A stretch of 64,000 bases of DNA, taken from positions 13,041,616 through 13,105,615 of the forward strand of contig CM028333.1 of the NCBI GenBank assembly GCA_016647705.1. The letters run 5' to 3'. The notes beneath the pieces are model-generated. The model had not been told where the DNA came from. It worked only from the letters and a program-made list of their open reading frames with translations, and searched no databases. Position 1 is the stretch's first letter, and every line of letters begins with the position of its first letter. The translations under genes and the position numbers were made by a program. Of this stretch, positions 21,692 to 31,200 are shown in pieces. The DNA is from Eucommia ulmoides. Taxonomy: Eukaryota > Streptophyta > Magnoliopsida > Garryales > Eucommiaceae.

Positions 21692-22529
21692 GAAGTCGAG
21701 GAATATTTCGCCAACTATATAGTTAACGACAATCTAGGAATCATTGCACATGCTCACACCAGCTTTGCCGATCGAGAGCCAGACTTGGCGATGAGCCAGC
21801 CATGCCTTGGGCTCGCGGAACTCCACTCCATCTCTGTGGACTTTGCTAAAACCGGAGTTCCCGGCGGAAATACCGGCCGACCTCCGCCCAAAAGAGTACC
21901 CCGACTTCATGGAAAAGCCCGACAAGACCACCTACGAATCCAAACGCGTGATCGGAAAACTCTTCCGGATGGTCAAAGACATTTCGCCGAGCACGAGCTC
22001 CATCAGGTCCTTCACGAGGGAAGTCTCCCTTCAATCATACGACCCCGACATGCAAGTCGACGGCTATGAGGATTACCTCGACGACGCCTTCGAGTGCAAG
22101 TCCGAGTACGACGGTAAATTGGGCGACCTAAAGGATTATTATGGCATCAAGACGGAGGCAGAGATACTGAGCGGCGGCATCATGAAGGCGTCGAGATCTT
22201 TCGACCGGCGACGGGATGCGGAATCTGTCGGCGCTGCCGTGAGATCGTTGAGGAAAGAGGCCCGGATTTGGTTCAACAAGAAGGGGAGCAACACGGACGC
22301 GGAGGCGCACAACGTGTACGCGAAGGCATCGGCGTGGTATCACGTGACGTATCATCATAGCTATTGGGGTAGCTACAACGAAGGTACGGATCGCGACCAT
22401 TTCCTTAGCTTTCCGTGGTGCGTGTATGACAAGTTGATGATGATTAAGAAGGATAAAGCGAGTCTTAGGTGGTCTCTGCAGTTGTCTTCGCTGGAACGAC
22501 GGTTTGGTTATGAGTTTAGTTTGGATTGA
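21692..22529 (+). CDS. RDR1: RDR1 coding exon 4 (one +1 shift)
   Basis: Starts EVEEYFANYIVNDNLGIIAH. Near 21860 the text CCCGGCGG has one base more than the family frame needs; thereafter the frame reads AEIPADLRPKEYPDFMEKPD and runs through DYYGIKTEAEILSGGIM and SAWYHVTYHHSYWG to TGA 22527-22529. The C-terminal domain looks complete. Confidence 0.88.
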
Positions 22530-23299
22530 GGGGGTTGGTTTGTTTGTTTTCCCCTTGGTGAGGAGTAGTTAATATATATTTGGCGTTAAGGGTTAATGGA
22601 TGTAAGTAAGTCGTGTTAGTCCGGTTGGTAAGGTATGTGTCATTTTCTTTTGTCAATGAGAATTTAACTCTCCGTGAGTACTTCAGAAATTAAATCTTGA
22701 ATTTGATCCTGAATGTATTAGGCCAATATAAAAAAATGCACTCTTAAAATCGTCTAATAAGTTGATTAGTCGAGATTTTCATAAACTGATCAAATGTTGT
22801 GATATTATGTTAATGAGATATGTATGGTTTTCTTCATCTCGTGATTTTTATTTATTGAGGCAAAAAGGTTGGGCACATCACCAAGCATGAAAATGGGGAA
22901 AATGTGTATTATTTATGTTTAGTAATTTCCAATTTTAATTTCTCAATTTAGTGGGTGATTTGGTAGTGTCTAAAAAACCCATTGTTTATTAGAGTAGAAT
23001 CACTTATTATTTTTTTGAATTAACTATTAAATTACAAAAAAAAAAAAAAAAAATTGTCACAAATAAAAATTGTAGAAAATTAACTATTAAATTACAAAAA
23101 AAATTAAAAATTAAAGAAAATTAATCTATAGAAAATTGGAGGGCGAGGCATAGTATAATTAAAAAAAAAAAAATTAAAGTTCAAAAGTTATTTGTATTAA
23201 GGGTCAAAAAGTCATGACCATAATTATTTTATATATTTATTACTAAAAAAGAGTTGAGGGTAATATAGTCAATTTTATATTATAAAGGGGAGTATTTGG
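22530..23299. other. RDR1 3' flank
   Basis: Probable 3' UTR followed by AT-rich spacer with poly-A runs (23037-23055 and 23160-23175). TTAACTATTAAATTACAAAAA occurs twice (about 23022 and 23080). No gene seen. Confidence 0.5.
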
Positions 23300-23835
23300 T
23301 AAGGTTGGTCATGGGTCGGGCTGGGCCATGCTCGGGACGGACTTTAAATAAGAATTTTCAAACCCTAACCCGGCCTTTTTTTTAATAATATAAAAAATAG
23401 TCATTAAAATAACAAATTAAAATTATAAAATGCATTTGTACATAGTAATGAGTACTTACCAATATTAATTTTCATCAAAAAAATAAAAGACATTCATCCA
23501 CATTCCACACTAAAATAAAATGCATTTATCCATACCGACATAAAATAAATACATTCATAATTCAATATTAATTAACTATAATTCAACAGAAAGAATACAT
23601 CAAAACAATTCGAACAAGTTATTACTTGACATTATATATATATATAATTGAATAAATGGTCAGACCAGGTCGGGCCGAGCTAACAAATATGACGCCCAAG
23701 CTCGACCCAAAAATGAATAAGCATAAATTTTGGGATCCTAACTTTGCCAATGGGCTCAAAAATTAAACTCAAGTTTAAGAAATAGATAGTGGATTGGACA
23801 AGTTGGACAGTCTCTCAAACCCATATGCACCCCTA
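23300..23835. mobile_element. hAT-type MITE
   Basis: 536 bp flanked by the perfect 8-bp repeat GTATTTGG (23292-23299 and 23836-23843). Ends TAAGGTTGGTCATGGGTCGG and, inverted, TAGGGGTGCATATGGG are imperfect inverses. GGTCGGGC-type subterminal text on both sides matches the family style of the element at 42327-43664. Confidence 0.75.
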
Positions 23836-23843
23836 GTATTTGG

Positions 23844-24860
23844 TAGTTTTTAGATGTGAAGGGGTGTGAGTGGTTTTATAAATATTGAACACTAATCGAC
23901 CGTGTCTGCGACATGTCTGTGAGCTGCCGAGGTGTATCAGATTTGAAATTTAAATTTTTAATTCTCCTCGAAACTTCAATAAGTGTCCCGCAGTATACAG
24001 TGTCCATGTCAATATGTGTCTAATCATAAACAAGAAATAAAAAATACATTCCAAATAAGTTAATAAGGACTATAAACTAAATTGCTCCAAAAATAGGATA
24101 AAAAGTTGGAGTTCTTAGAATATAATCCTCAACCTCTGGATTTTGAGTATTTTTATCTCAAGCAACTTATTTTTTTACTTTTTACCAATTTATTTTTAAC
24201 TTATATTTTACTCCTTAGTTAACATTAACTATCTCACCTATTTAATCAACGTTAACTATGACACCCATTGTTGCTGCCTATTACCGATTTTTTGCTGCCG
24301 GTCACCAGACCTCCACCACCAGCCACGAGATTTAGGCCCTGTTCACTAGATTCTGGACGCTAGTCATTGAATTCTAACCTTAGTCGCCAAAACTCTGTAT
24401 GCCGGTGGTCGGTCGGTTGATCGTCAGGCTTCTAACCTTCGTTGCCAATGACCAGGCTTCCACCTCCCATCGTCGATGGACGAATTATCATCAACCACCA
24501 CCAACAATATTCACACCAAAATATAAATTTTATATCTACTTAACATTGACTCAATAGATTAAATTTAGCTAACGTCAATTGAAAGATTAAAAACTATTCA
24601 AAAAATTGAAAAAATATTGAAGTTAAAATTATGATTAACTAATTTTAAGAACAATCTATTATGTTTCTTCAAAAAAATTCAAACGAAAAATAAAAACCCC
24701 TTTATATTTCACAAAATATTTTTAAAAATAAGAAGGAAAAAGTAATTTTTTTGAAAAGAAAAAAAATATTTTTTTAAAAGATTGATGGGTTAGAATCTCT
24801 CAACTCCGTCAAATTAGAGATTGTTTATTGATATAACTGAGATGCGGATGCCATCTTTAC
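23844..24860. other. AT-rich spacer
   Basis: No gene recognised. Between about 24210 and 24560 the phrase TTAACTAT/TTAACTATG recurs with short C-rich text (CACCAGACCTCCACCACC), perhaps a decayed non-autonomous element. Confidence 0.4.
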
Positions 24861-24864
24861 ACTC

Positions 24865-25060
24865 GGTGGTGGAGCCACATTAAACTGAGGAAGACTCAAG
24901 TTTTCCCTCAACTTTTGGAAATTTTTACTTTTAACCTTATATATTCGTATAAATTCAATTAAAATTCTTAAAATTGTACAAAAACTTCCCCGATTTACAT
25001 AAATATCTAATAAACACCTAAAAAAAATTGTCCCTCAATCAATTTTCTAGATCCGTGGTG
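24865..25060. mobile_element. short MITE candidate
   Basis: The left end GGTGGTGGAGCCAC and the right end ATCCGTGGTG resemble the inverted ends of plant elements beginning CAGTGGCGGAGCCAC. The interior is about 170 bp and AT-rich. No target duplication could be confirmed. Confidence 0.4.
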
Positions 25061-25064
25061 CAGA

Positions 25065-25360
25065 GTGCAGACATTATCAAAGACAATTATAATTGAAATA
25101 GACTCTACTACATTAGTGTCCCTCATCCTTGGAGATTGTCCGGTTACTCACATGCTTAAACTGTTGGTGGAAGATTGTAGGAGATTTCTTACAGTCAACA
25201 ACGACAACCTGCAATACTCTCCAAGGGAAACTAACCAATGTGCAGATCACCTTGCTTGAAAAAGGCATGGAACTAAAGATTTTAGATTTGCCACTGGAAT
25301 TCATGTCGAGCATGCTCTTCGCAGAAATGGTGTCGAGCGCTTTTGATCATGTGTCTCGTA
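25065..25360 (+). pseudogene. RNase H-like (RVT_3-type) C-terminal remnant
   Basis: The plus-strand reading IIIEIDSTTLVSLILGDCP ... LLVEDCRRFL ... QYSPRETNQCADHLA matches the C-terminal half of the plant RNase H-like domain found at the end of LINE polyproteins and in small RVT_3 genes: the IEIDS catalytic-Asp strand, and the N-x-x-A-D-x-L-A motif holding the last Asp. An in-frame stop follows HLA, and further family-like text (FRFATGIHVEH) lies beyond. The upstream half of the domain is absent or replaced by the MITE. A LINE 3' end is the likelier source. Confidence 0.55.
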
Positions 25361-25806
25361 GTTGTTTTCTTTTATGCATGTATACCCCCCAAAAAAATTA
25401 CAATTTTGATTTTCTTTTTTCTTTTTATTTTTTATTTTACAGTAAGATGTGTCCGGATCAGTTTACGTGCACCTCGACTAATCACCTCATCGGGCGATCT
25501 TAAAGACACATTCTCCTATATCGACCTGGTGCATTCAGGATTAATATCAAGATTTAATTCTTGGAGTGCTCCACAGAAAAGTCAACCCCTGGTTGATAAA
25601 GAAAGGGAGTACCTCCTTTTCCCAATCGGACTAACACCTCTCGGTAGTTTTGATTTTCACTTACAAAGTGATGCTATTAAATAAAAATATTTTTTATTCT
25701 TTTTTATAAAAATTGTGTTTACCAAAAAGCCCCGTAATTTTGAAATTATATCCAAAAAATGGGAAGTCTATGTACCAAAATGTAATTTTGTAAATCTTAG
25801 CGATTG
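25361..25806. other. spacer upstream of HSFA8
   Basis: A C run followed by A and T-rich text near 25384-25440 could be the tail of the RNase H-bearing element. Nothing else recognised. Confidence 0.4.
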
Positions 25807-25814
25807 TATATATA
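25807..25814 (+). promoter_or_regulatory. candidate TATA box of HSFA8
   Basis: TATATATA about 305 bp upstream of the start codon, followed by pyrimidine-rich TCTCTCTT text typical of plant 5' leaders. Position and composition are the only support. Confidence 0.4.
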
Positions 25815-26118
25815 CAACACAAGATATTTCTTTCGGCAACGATCTTTTCCCCAGTTGTTCCTCCTCTCTCTTTTCACACAGCGATACGACCATTCATATT
25901 CGAAACAAGACTTGCATGTCTCCTTCAACCCCCTTTCTCTTTTCTCTCTGGCTTTGATCAAAACCTCATTCTCTTTCTCACATATACCCACGTACACGCA
26001 TATGCATAAGTAATTGTTTGCGTATATCGTTTAATCGCTAGACGTTTGAATTTCTTGGAGTTCGGTTCATTTTCTTGGGATCGATTTTGGGTTTGCTGTC
26101 CCATTTATTGGGTCAATT

Positions 26119-29100
26119 ATGGTCAAATCGACTGAAAATGGGTCGGCGGTGCCGCCTTTTCTGTTGAAGTGCTATCAGATGGTGGATGATCAGTCGACGG
26201 ACGCGTTGATTTCGTGGAGTAAGACCGGCGATAGCTTCGTGATATGGAAGGAAGCGGAGTTTTCGACCGTATTGCTCCCGCAATACTTCAAACACAGCAA
26301 TTTTTCGAGCTTCGTTAGGCAACTCAACATCTATGTGAGCTTTTTTTGTTCCTCGTTTGCCTATCTAAATCAATTGTGCTGTTTAATTGTCGAGATTCTC
26401 AGTTTCTGATTGCCCAATTCGGCTTTGATGAAAGTCTTAGGGCTTGATGGCTGTCTGAATTGTCCTATTTTTTTATTTATCTGGTTTTTGATGAATTAAT
26501 TCATATGTTTCTCCCTTAATCAAATCTACATGTTCTTTGTTTGAAGTTGAACTAAGAAATATGAAATTGTTTTATTATGTTTTACTAGCTAATTTAAGTG
26601 TTCTTCAATTCTTGCTACCAAACACTAAACTATAAAAATTCGTAAATAAAATTTGTTAAATTCATGTCCCAACATCGATCTGTCTGAATATCGATCACTT
26701 TCAAGTTCCCAAACCACTATATAAGTCAATGGAGTTACTCTACTTAGCATATATGGTTTTAAGTTGGAATCTCTTAATATCAGAGCCAAGGTTATGAGAA
26801 TTTATTTGTCATTCTCTCGTAGTCAAATCGTTTGTGCAAGTTGGTGTTGTACATTTTTTATCATTTTGTAGTCAAGTCATCCCTGCCAATTGGGGGTTGC
26901 ATTTAAGAGCGGGTGCTAAATTCTTGTGTCGCATCGATCACTCAAGAGTTTTCAAACCAATATATAAGACAAAGGAGTTAATCCACTTGACACCATATGG
27001 TTTTAAGTCGGAACATAGTTGTCAAAGGCGTGCCTAAACTCGCGCCTAGGCTCAAGGCTCAGACAGGCTCACCTGGCGTGCCTCGCCCAGAGAAAGGCTT
27101 GCGCCTTCTGAGCTTGGGCGCTAGGCGCACCTTGCTCGAGATACTGGGTCTTAATTGAAAAATAAAAGACTTTGCCCTAGGTCTGTTACATTCACTTGCT
27201 TCGCGGCAGTTCTTCCTCTTCGCAACACTGTTTGGACTTCGCATGTAAGTCGTCTTCTCCTTCTTCTTCTTTGAATCTCCTTCTCCTTCTCCTTCAAATC
27301 TTCTTCTCCTTCTTCTAGACTTCGTTATGCCCTTGTTCTTCTTTTTCTTGCCATGTTTCTTCTTCCCCTGTTCAACGTCTTCTTCCCCTGCTTCGCCCTT
27401 CCCCTGGTCTTCGTTCTTCAGTCTTCCCTTCCACTTTGAGTATGTTTATTTATTTTTTCTTGTTTCTACTGTTATTGTTTATCTGTTTATTATTTATTTG
27501 TTTAATTAATTATTTATTTAAGCAGCTTCGGCCCCGTTTGGTTAGTGTTTCCATTCCATTCCAACCCAACCCAATCCAAAAATTCTAGGTTTGATTTTTG
27601 GGAACGCATTCGGCAAACACAAAACTCAACCCAACCTAACCCAAAAAATGAGAATTGATTCTCAAAATCCTAAAGAAATTAGAAACAAAAAAAAAAATTG
27701 TGCCCAAAAAACTCAACTCAAGTAAGGACACACTTGATATTTACAAAATTATTAATGAGCCAAATTCATCCCACTTCATTCCAACTTCTCACGATCAGGC
27801 TTCGTTCTTCCATCTTCACTGTTCTTCCTCTTCGGCATCATCCTCGTCGGCGTCGTCCTCTTCCTTGTCGGCGTTGTCCTCCTCCTTCTCATCATCTTCT
27901 CTTTCGTCGTCCTCTTCCTCGTCGTCGTCGTCGTCCTCCTTCTTTCCATCGTCTTCTCTGCTGTCGTCCTCACCATCGTTGTCTTCTCCAGCCACCGCCA
28001 TCGTTGTCTTCTCCATCGCCATCATCGTCGCCGTCTCCAACGTAAGCTCTCTCTCTCTCGAGATTTCGATTTCCTTGCTGAAATTGATTTCGATTTCGAT
28101 TTCCTCGCAATCGTCTTCACAAAATCGAAATCGTTCGTTCTTCTTTCACGAAATCGAAATCGATTTCGTTGCTCGTTGACGAAATCAATTTCGATTTCAT
28201 TGTTAGCAGTGATGTTTGTTCGTCGTTCGTCTTTAGATCGTCATTGGTGGGAGGCCAATCGTTCTTCTTCTTGAAATCAATTTAGGGTTTCGAACACGAA
28301 ATCGATTTCGATTTCGTTATTGAAATCGATTTCGGTTCTTCGTTCGTCTTCGTCCGTCGCCTGGGTTTAGGATGTTGTGCGTGTGTGTTCTTCAAATTTG
28401 TTGAGGAAAATTTGTTCTGAAAAATTTGTTGAGGAAAACTTCTTGGATTACATGTTGCATGTTCTACAAGCTTTCTTGGATTTCATGTTGCAGGTTCTGA
28501 AAATTGTTGAGGTTATGAAAAAATTGTTGAGGAAAATTTCTCATTCTTAGGTTCTGAAAATTTCTCAGAAAAAATTCTCATTCTTAGATTTTAAATAAAT
28601 AAAGAATAATTGTTGAAGAAACAATTCCAGAATTATGCGTTACCAAACACGATTCTGTTCTCAGTACAAAACAAAAATTGTCGTTACCAAATGTAATTCT
28701 GTTCTGAGTAGGAGACAGAATTCTCAACTCAATTCAACCCAACCCATCGCAGTTGGGTTGAGAAAAGTGGAAACACTAACCAAACGCCACCTTCAATTCC
28801 CTATTTTTTGTCTTTTTAGATTATTGATTGATTGAATTTATTTGAAAATTTTATTAGTTAATTTTTTTTATTTATTAGCTCACATGTGACTTGTGAGTGT
28901 GTTTTATTTTTTATAGTTGAAATATAGTTCATAGTTTTATTTGTTGATTCTAGATTTGCAACATTTTAATGTTATAAATTATATTTATTTATTTTAATGT
29001 CATGTGCTTGGCTTCACTCAGGCTATCGCCTAGCCTTGTGCCTTGCACCTAGGCTCCGGGACCCCTCGTGTACCTCGGTGTGCTTAGAGCCTTTAACAAC

Positions 29101-30363
29101 TATGAGTTGATATAAAATTTTCATTCTTAATCTGTTTTTTTATAGTAGATATATTTTTCTAATCCTGCCAAGTTTATGGATAGTGTGCTGTTAACATGAT
29201 AAGTTGGCATTTGTTTAATCTGTTTTTTTATAGTAGATATATTTTTCTAATCCTGCCAAGTTTATGGATAGTGTGCTGTTAACATGATAAGTTGGCATTT
29301 GTTTACTTTTTTTTTTAATTGAATCCCTAAAACTTAGAAGCCATATGTCTTAACATACTACATAGTACTTCTATTACCTTGTAATTTGTATAAATCTTTT
29401 TTTTTTTTTCAAACATGGAACCTTATGTCTCTTATCATAATCATCTACATCCTTATGTTATTTCAGGGCTTCCGTAAAATCGATACAGATCGCTGGGAAT
29501 TCGCAAATGATGAATTTATTAAAGGACAAAGTCATTTGTTAAAGAATATCAGCAGAAGAAAACACTCCCAGAACCAGGCTCAACGTAGATCCTCTGAGCA
29601 GCAGGAAAAAGACGTGGGAGCATGTAACGAAGATAGAAATGTCAAGCTGTGGAAGGAGGTTGAGTGTCTTAAGACAGACAAAAACGATCTGATGCAAGAG
29701 CTGATAACACTGAGAAACCACCAACAAACCTCTCATAGTAAGCTGTTACTCCTCAGGGAACAATTGAAGGGTATGGAGAAAAATCAGCAGCAAATGCTCT
29801 CGTTCATAGTTATGGCAATGCAAAGCCCCGGTTTTTTGGTTCAGTTATTGCAGCCAAAGGAGAACAGTTGGCGTATGTCTGAAACCAGTAAAAACATCCT
29901 CAAAGAAGTTTCAGATGAGCCCGAATCATTGAATAACGATGGGGCCATAGTGAGATATCACCCACTTAACAAAGAATCTGCTGAGGAATTACAAACCCAG
30001 AATTTGAATTCTGATGATTTGCTGGAGCTGGATCTTTCTTCAGACGAAGTGAGGGATCTTCTTATGAATATTGATATCATGCCAGGGCCAGTGGAACAAA
30101 AATTCATTTCTGTTGAAAATCAAGGCCCGCTAGTGCTTCCAGATCTACCTGATGGTGATGGCTTGTTGGAAAAAATGCTTTTGTGCAGTCCGTTTGCGGA
30201 GAATGATGATGATTCTGAAGATCGAAGAGATGGATTGATGGAGATGGAAGCAACGTTGTTTTATTCTGAAACGAAAGAATCTCATGATTTTGAACTTCCA
30301 AGGGAGGGATCGAAGAAGTACGAGAATATGAAATTGGAAGCAGAGGCAAAGGAAGACAACTGA
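26119..30363 (+). CDS. HSFA8: heat stress transcription factor A-8, exons 26119-26334 and 29467-30363
   Basis: Heat stress factors trimerise and bind heat shock elements to activate chaperone and stress genes. The two exons give 370 residues and join at the intron site conserved in plant HSF DNA-binding domains (QLNIY|GFRK). Domains: winged-helix DNA-binding domain about 14-105 ([41 protein letters not shown]); a basic ISRRKH cluster that may be the nuclear signal; HR-A/B coiled coil about 132-192 with the class-A insertion; then [21 protein letters not shown]-terminal acidic-hydrophobic stretches ([32 protein letters not shown]) look like activator motifs. The MVKSTENG start and overall text match HSFA8 as I remember it. 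No frame damage; it looks functional despite the 3.1-kb repeat-filled intron. Confidence 0.92.
26665..27013 (+). mobile_element. TRIM-like element (candidate)
   Basis: Two direct repeats, about 26665-26780 (TGTCCCAACATCGATC...) and about 26925-27013 (TGTGTCGCATCGATC...), share CACTATATAAG/CAATATATAAG and CATATGGTTTTAAGT. Just after the first is ATATCAGAGCCAAGG, close to the initiator tRNA primer site, and before the second is a G-rich tract (TTGGGGGTTGC). Short direct terminal repeats with primer site and purine tract and no coding fit a terminal-repeat retrotransposon in miniature. The second repeat is cut by the element starting at 27014. Confidence 0.5.
27530..28791. mobile_element. PIF/Harbinger (Tourist-like) non-autonomous element, nested
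   Basis: The ends GGCCCCGTTTGGTTAGTG and, inverted, GGTGGCGTTTGGTTAGTG fit the G(N)5GTT rule. A 3-bp TTC lies on both sides (27527-27529 and 28792-28794); Harbinger elements usually take TTA/TAA, so this is a variant. The interior has a long CTC/GTC trinucleotide tract (about 27820-27980) and repeated GAAATCGATTTCG palindromes (28070-28340). No transposase. Confidence 0.65.
27820..27985. repeat. CTC/GTC/CAT trinucleotide-rich tract
   Basis: Low-complexity run of TCCTCGTCGTCG-type triplets within the Harbinger-type element. It keeps several frames open on both strands without coding meaning. Confidence 0.9.
29129..29304. repeat. identical 88-bp tandem duplication in the HSFA8 intron
   Basis: Copies 29129-29216 and 29217-29304 begin AATCTGTTTTTTTATAG and read the same throughout, so the duplication is recent or an assembly artefact. 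Confidence 0.95.
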
Positions 30364-31200
30364 ATGAACTCCCGAAGTATGGAGTATGGACAATGTATAT
30401 GAACAAATGGAACTTAGGTAATGTTTGGCAGCAGGGGATTCAATGTGTAGATTTGGAATTGGTCTAATTCCGAATCAGAGGCTTCAATTCCATGAAACCA
30501 AACCTAACAGGTTCTGAAAAGCAGTCCTAGGATCTTGAATACCATGATATTTCTTTGAGGTTTAGTATTTTTTTTTTTTTTTTTGGGCTCTTTCTCCTGT
30601 TTTGTGTTTTACATTACAGTAGAAATGCTTTTCTCTTGCATATTTTGCTGCTTTGTCGGCTCAATGCATCTTCGATATATGTAAACAGCCTATTAAAAAG
30701 GTTGTCTGCACTCCTGATAATACAATTTTTCGTGAAATAGATGTCGGAACTAGTTCTCAATTGGCATGGTTCATTGGTGGTTTCTGTAATTTTCTGTCCT
30801 AATTTATGCTTTCAGCGCCACCCCACCCCCCACCCCTTCCCAGTTTCGAAAGTCGACGTAGACTCGAACCTGGTCTGGCCATTCTTTTTTTCAACTACCA
30901 CTGTGTTAGCTAGCCACGAAGAAGAATTGGATTCTTCAATGAACTCGGCTACAACGAATAGCAACATCTAATGTTTAATGGGCTCAATGAGATCAGGCTG
31001 AAGTCGGCGCCTTGCCTACTTGACCGGCTTGGCCTTCGGATCAATAATCGATGAATTGCTACTTTTTGATCAAGACTTGGCATCACATCGCAGGTCCACC
31101 CCCACAATGTTGTAGGAATACTCTCTGTGAAACTGCAAGAGGTTGCTACAATTCTACTTCTACCAGAGGCTTTCCAATCCAATGAGAAAAGGTAAATGAA
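30364..31200. other. HSFA8 3' flank
   Basis: Probable 3' UTR to about 30740, then unidentified text to 31200. No convincing reading frame. Confidence 0.45.

Larger units (their letters stand above)
16746..22529 (+). pseudogene. RDR1: RNA-dependent RNA polymerase 1, four coding exons, two frameshifts as read
   Basis: RDR1 makes double-stranded RNA from viral and aberrant transcripts and feeds siRNA antiviral silencing, often under salicylate control. Exons: 16746-17240, 17348-19177, 19328-19475, 21692-22529, all with GT-AG borders. ATG 16746 was chosen because it gives the conserved MGKTIQIYGFP start. Visible parts: an RRM-like N terminus, VYVHRVQVTP, RVLRNYPEDI, YVFSDGIGKIS, FQIRYGGYKGVVA, SLRKSMSKHDSNNTKLDVLA, then the catalytic DLDGD loop at 19356-19370 and EYPDFMEKPDKTTYESK. 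Reading the family protein requires passing one extra base near 17735-17747 and another near 21860. With both discounted the exons sum to 1,102 codons plus stop, close to Arabidopsis RDR1 (1,107). The residue count right after DLDGD is one short of the usual DGDxYFV. It is either a recent pseudogene or an intact gene with two base-calling errors. Confidence 0.9.
27014..29104. mobile_element. terminal-inverted-repeat element, superfamily undetermined
   Basis: The left end CATAGTTGTCAAAGGC and, inverted from the right end, CATAGTTGTTAAAGGC agree at 15 of 16 positions. Both subtermini repeat CGCCTAGGC-like text. About 0.83 kb of its own sequence surrounds the nested Harbinger-type element. The flanking 8-mers AGTCGGAA and AGTTGATA agree only partly, so hAT membership is not proven. 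Confidence 0.6.
26335..29466 (+). other. HSFA8 intron with nested insertions
   Basis: Donor TAT|GTGAGC and acceptor TTTCAG|GGC, phase 0. Most of its 3.1 kb is repeat: a TRIM-like element (26665-27013), a terminal-inverted-repeat element (27014-29104) with a Harbinger-type element nested in it (27530-28791), and an 88-bp tandem duplication (29129-29304). HSF genes usually have a much shorter intron here. Confidence 0.9.

Noticed and set aside
26045-26095. Possible heat shock element before HSFA8 (TTTCTTGGAGTTCGGTTC)
   Set aside because: Alternating TTC/GAA units match only imperfectly, and no second site supports it.
27776-28045. Long acidic or Ser-rich frames on both strands (runs of Asp/Glu on minus, Ser on plus)
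   Set aside because: They are the product of a CTC/GTC trinucleotide tract inside a Harbinger-type element; all frames stay open because of composition.
27014-29104. Firm assignment of this element to hAT
   Set aside because: The inverted ends are good but the flanking 8-mers agree at only 5 of 8 positions; left as undetermined.
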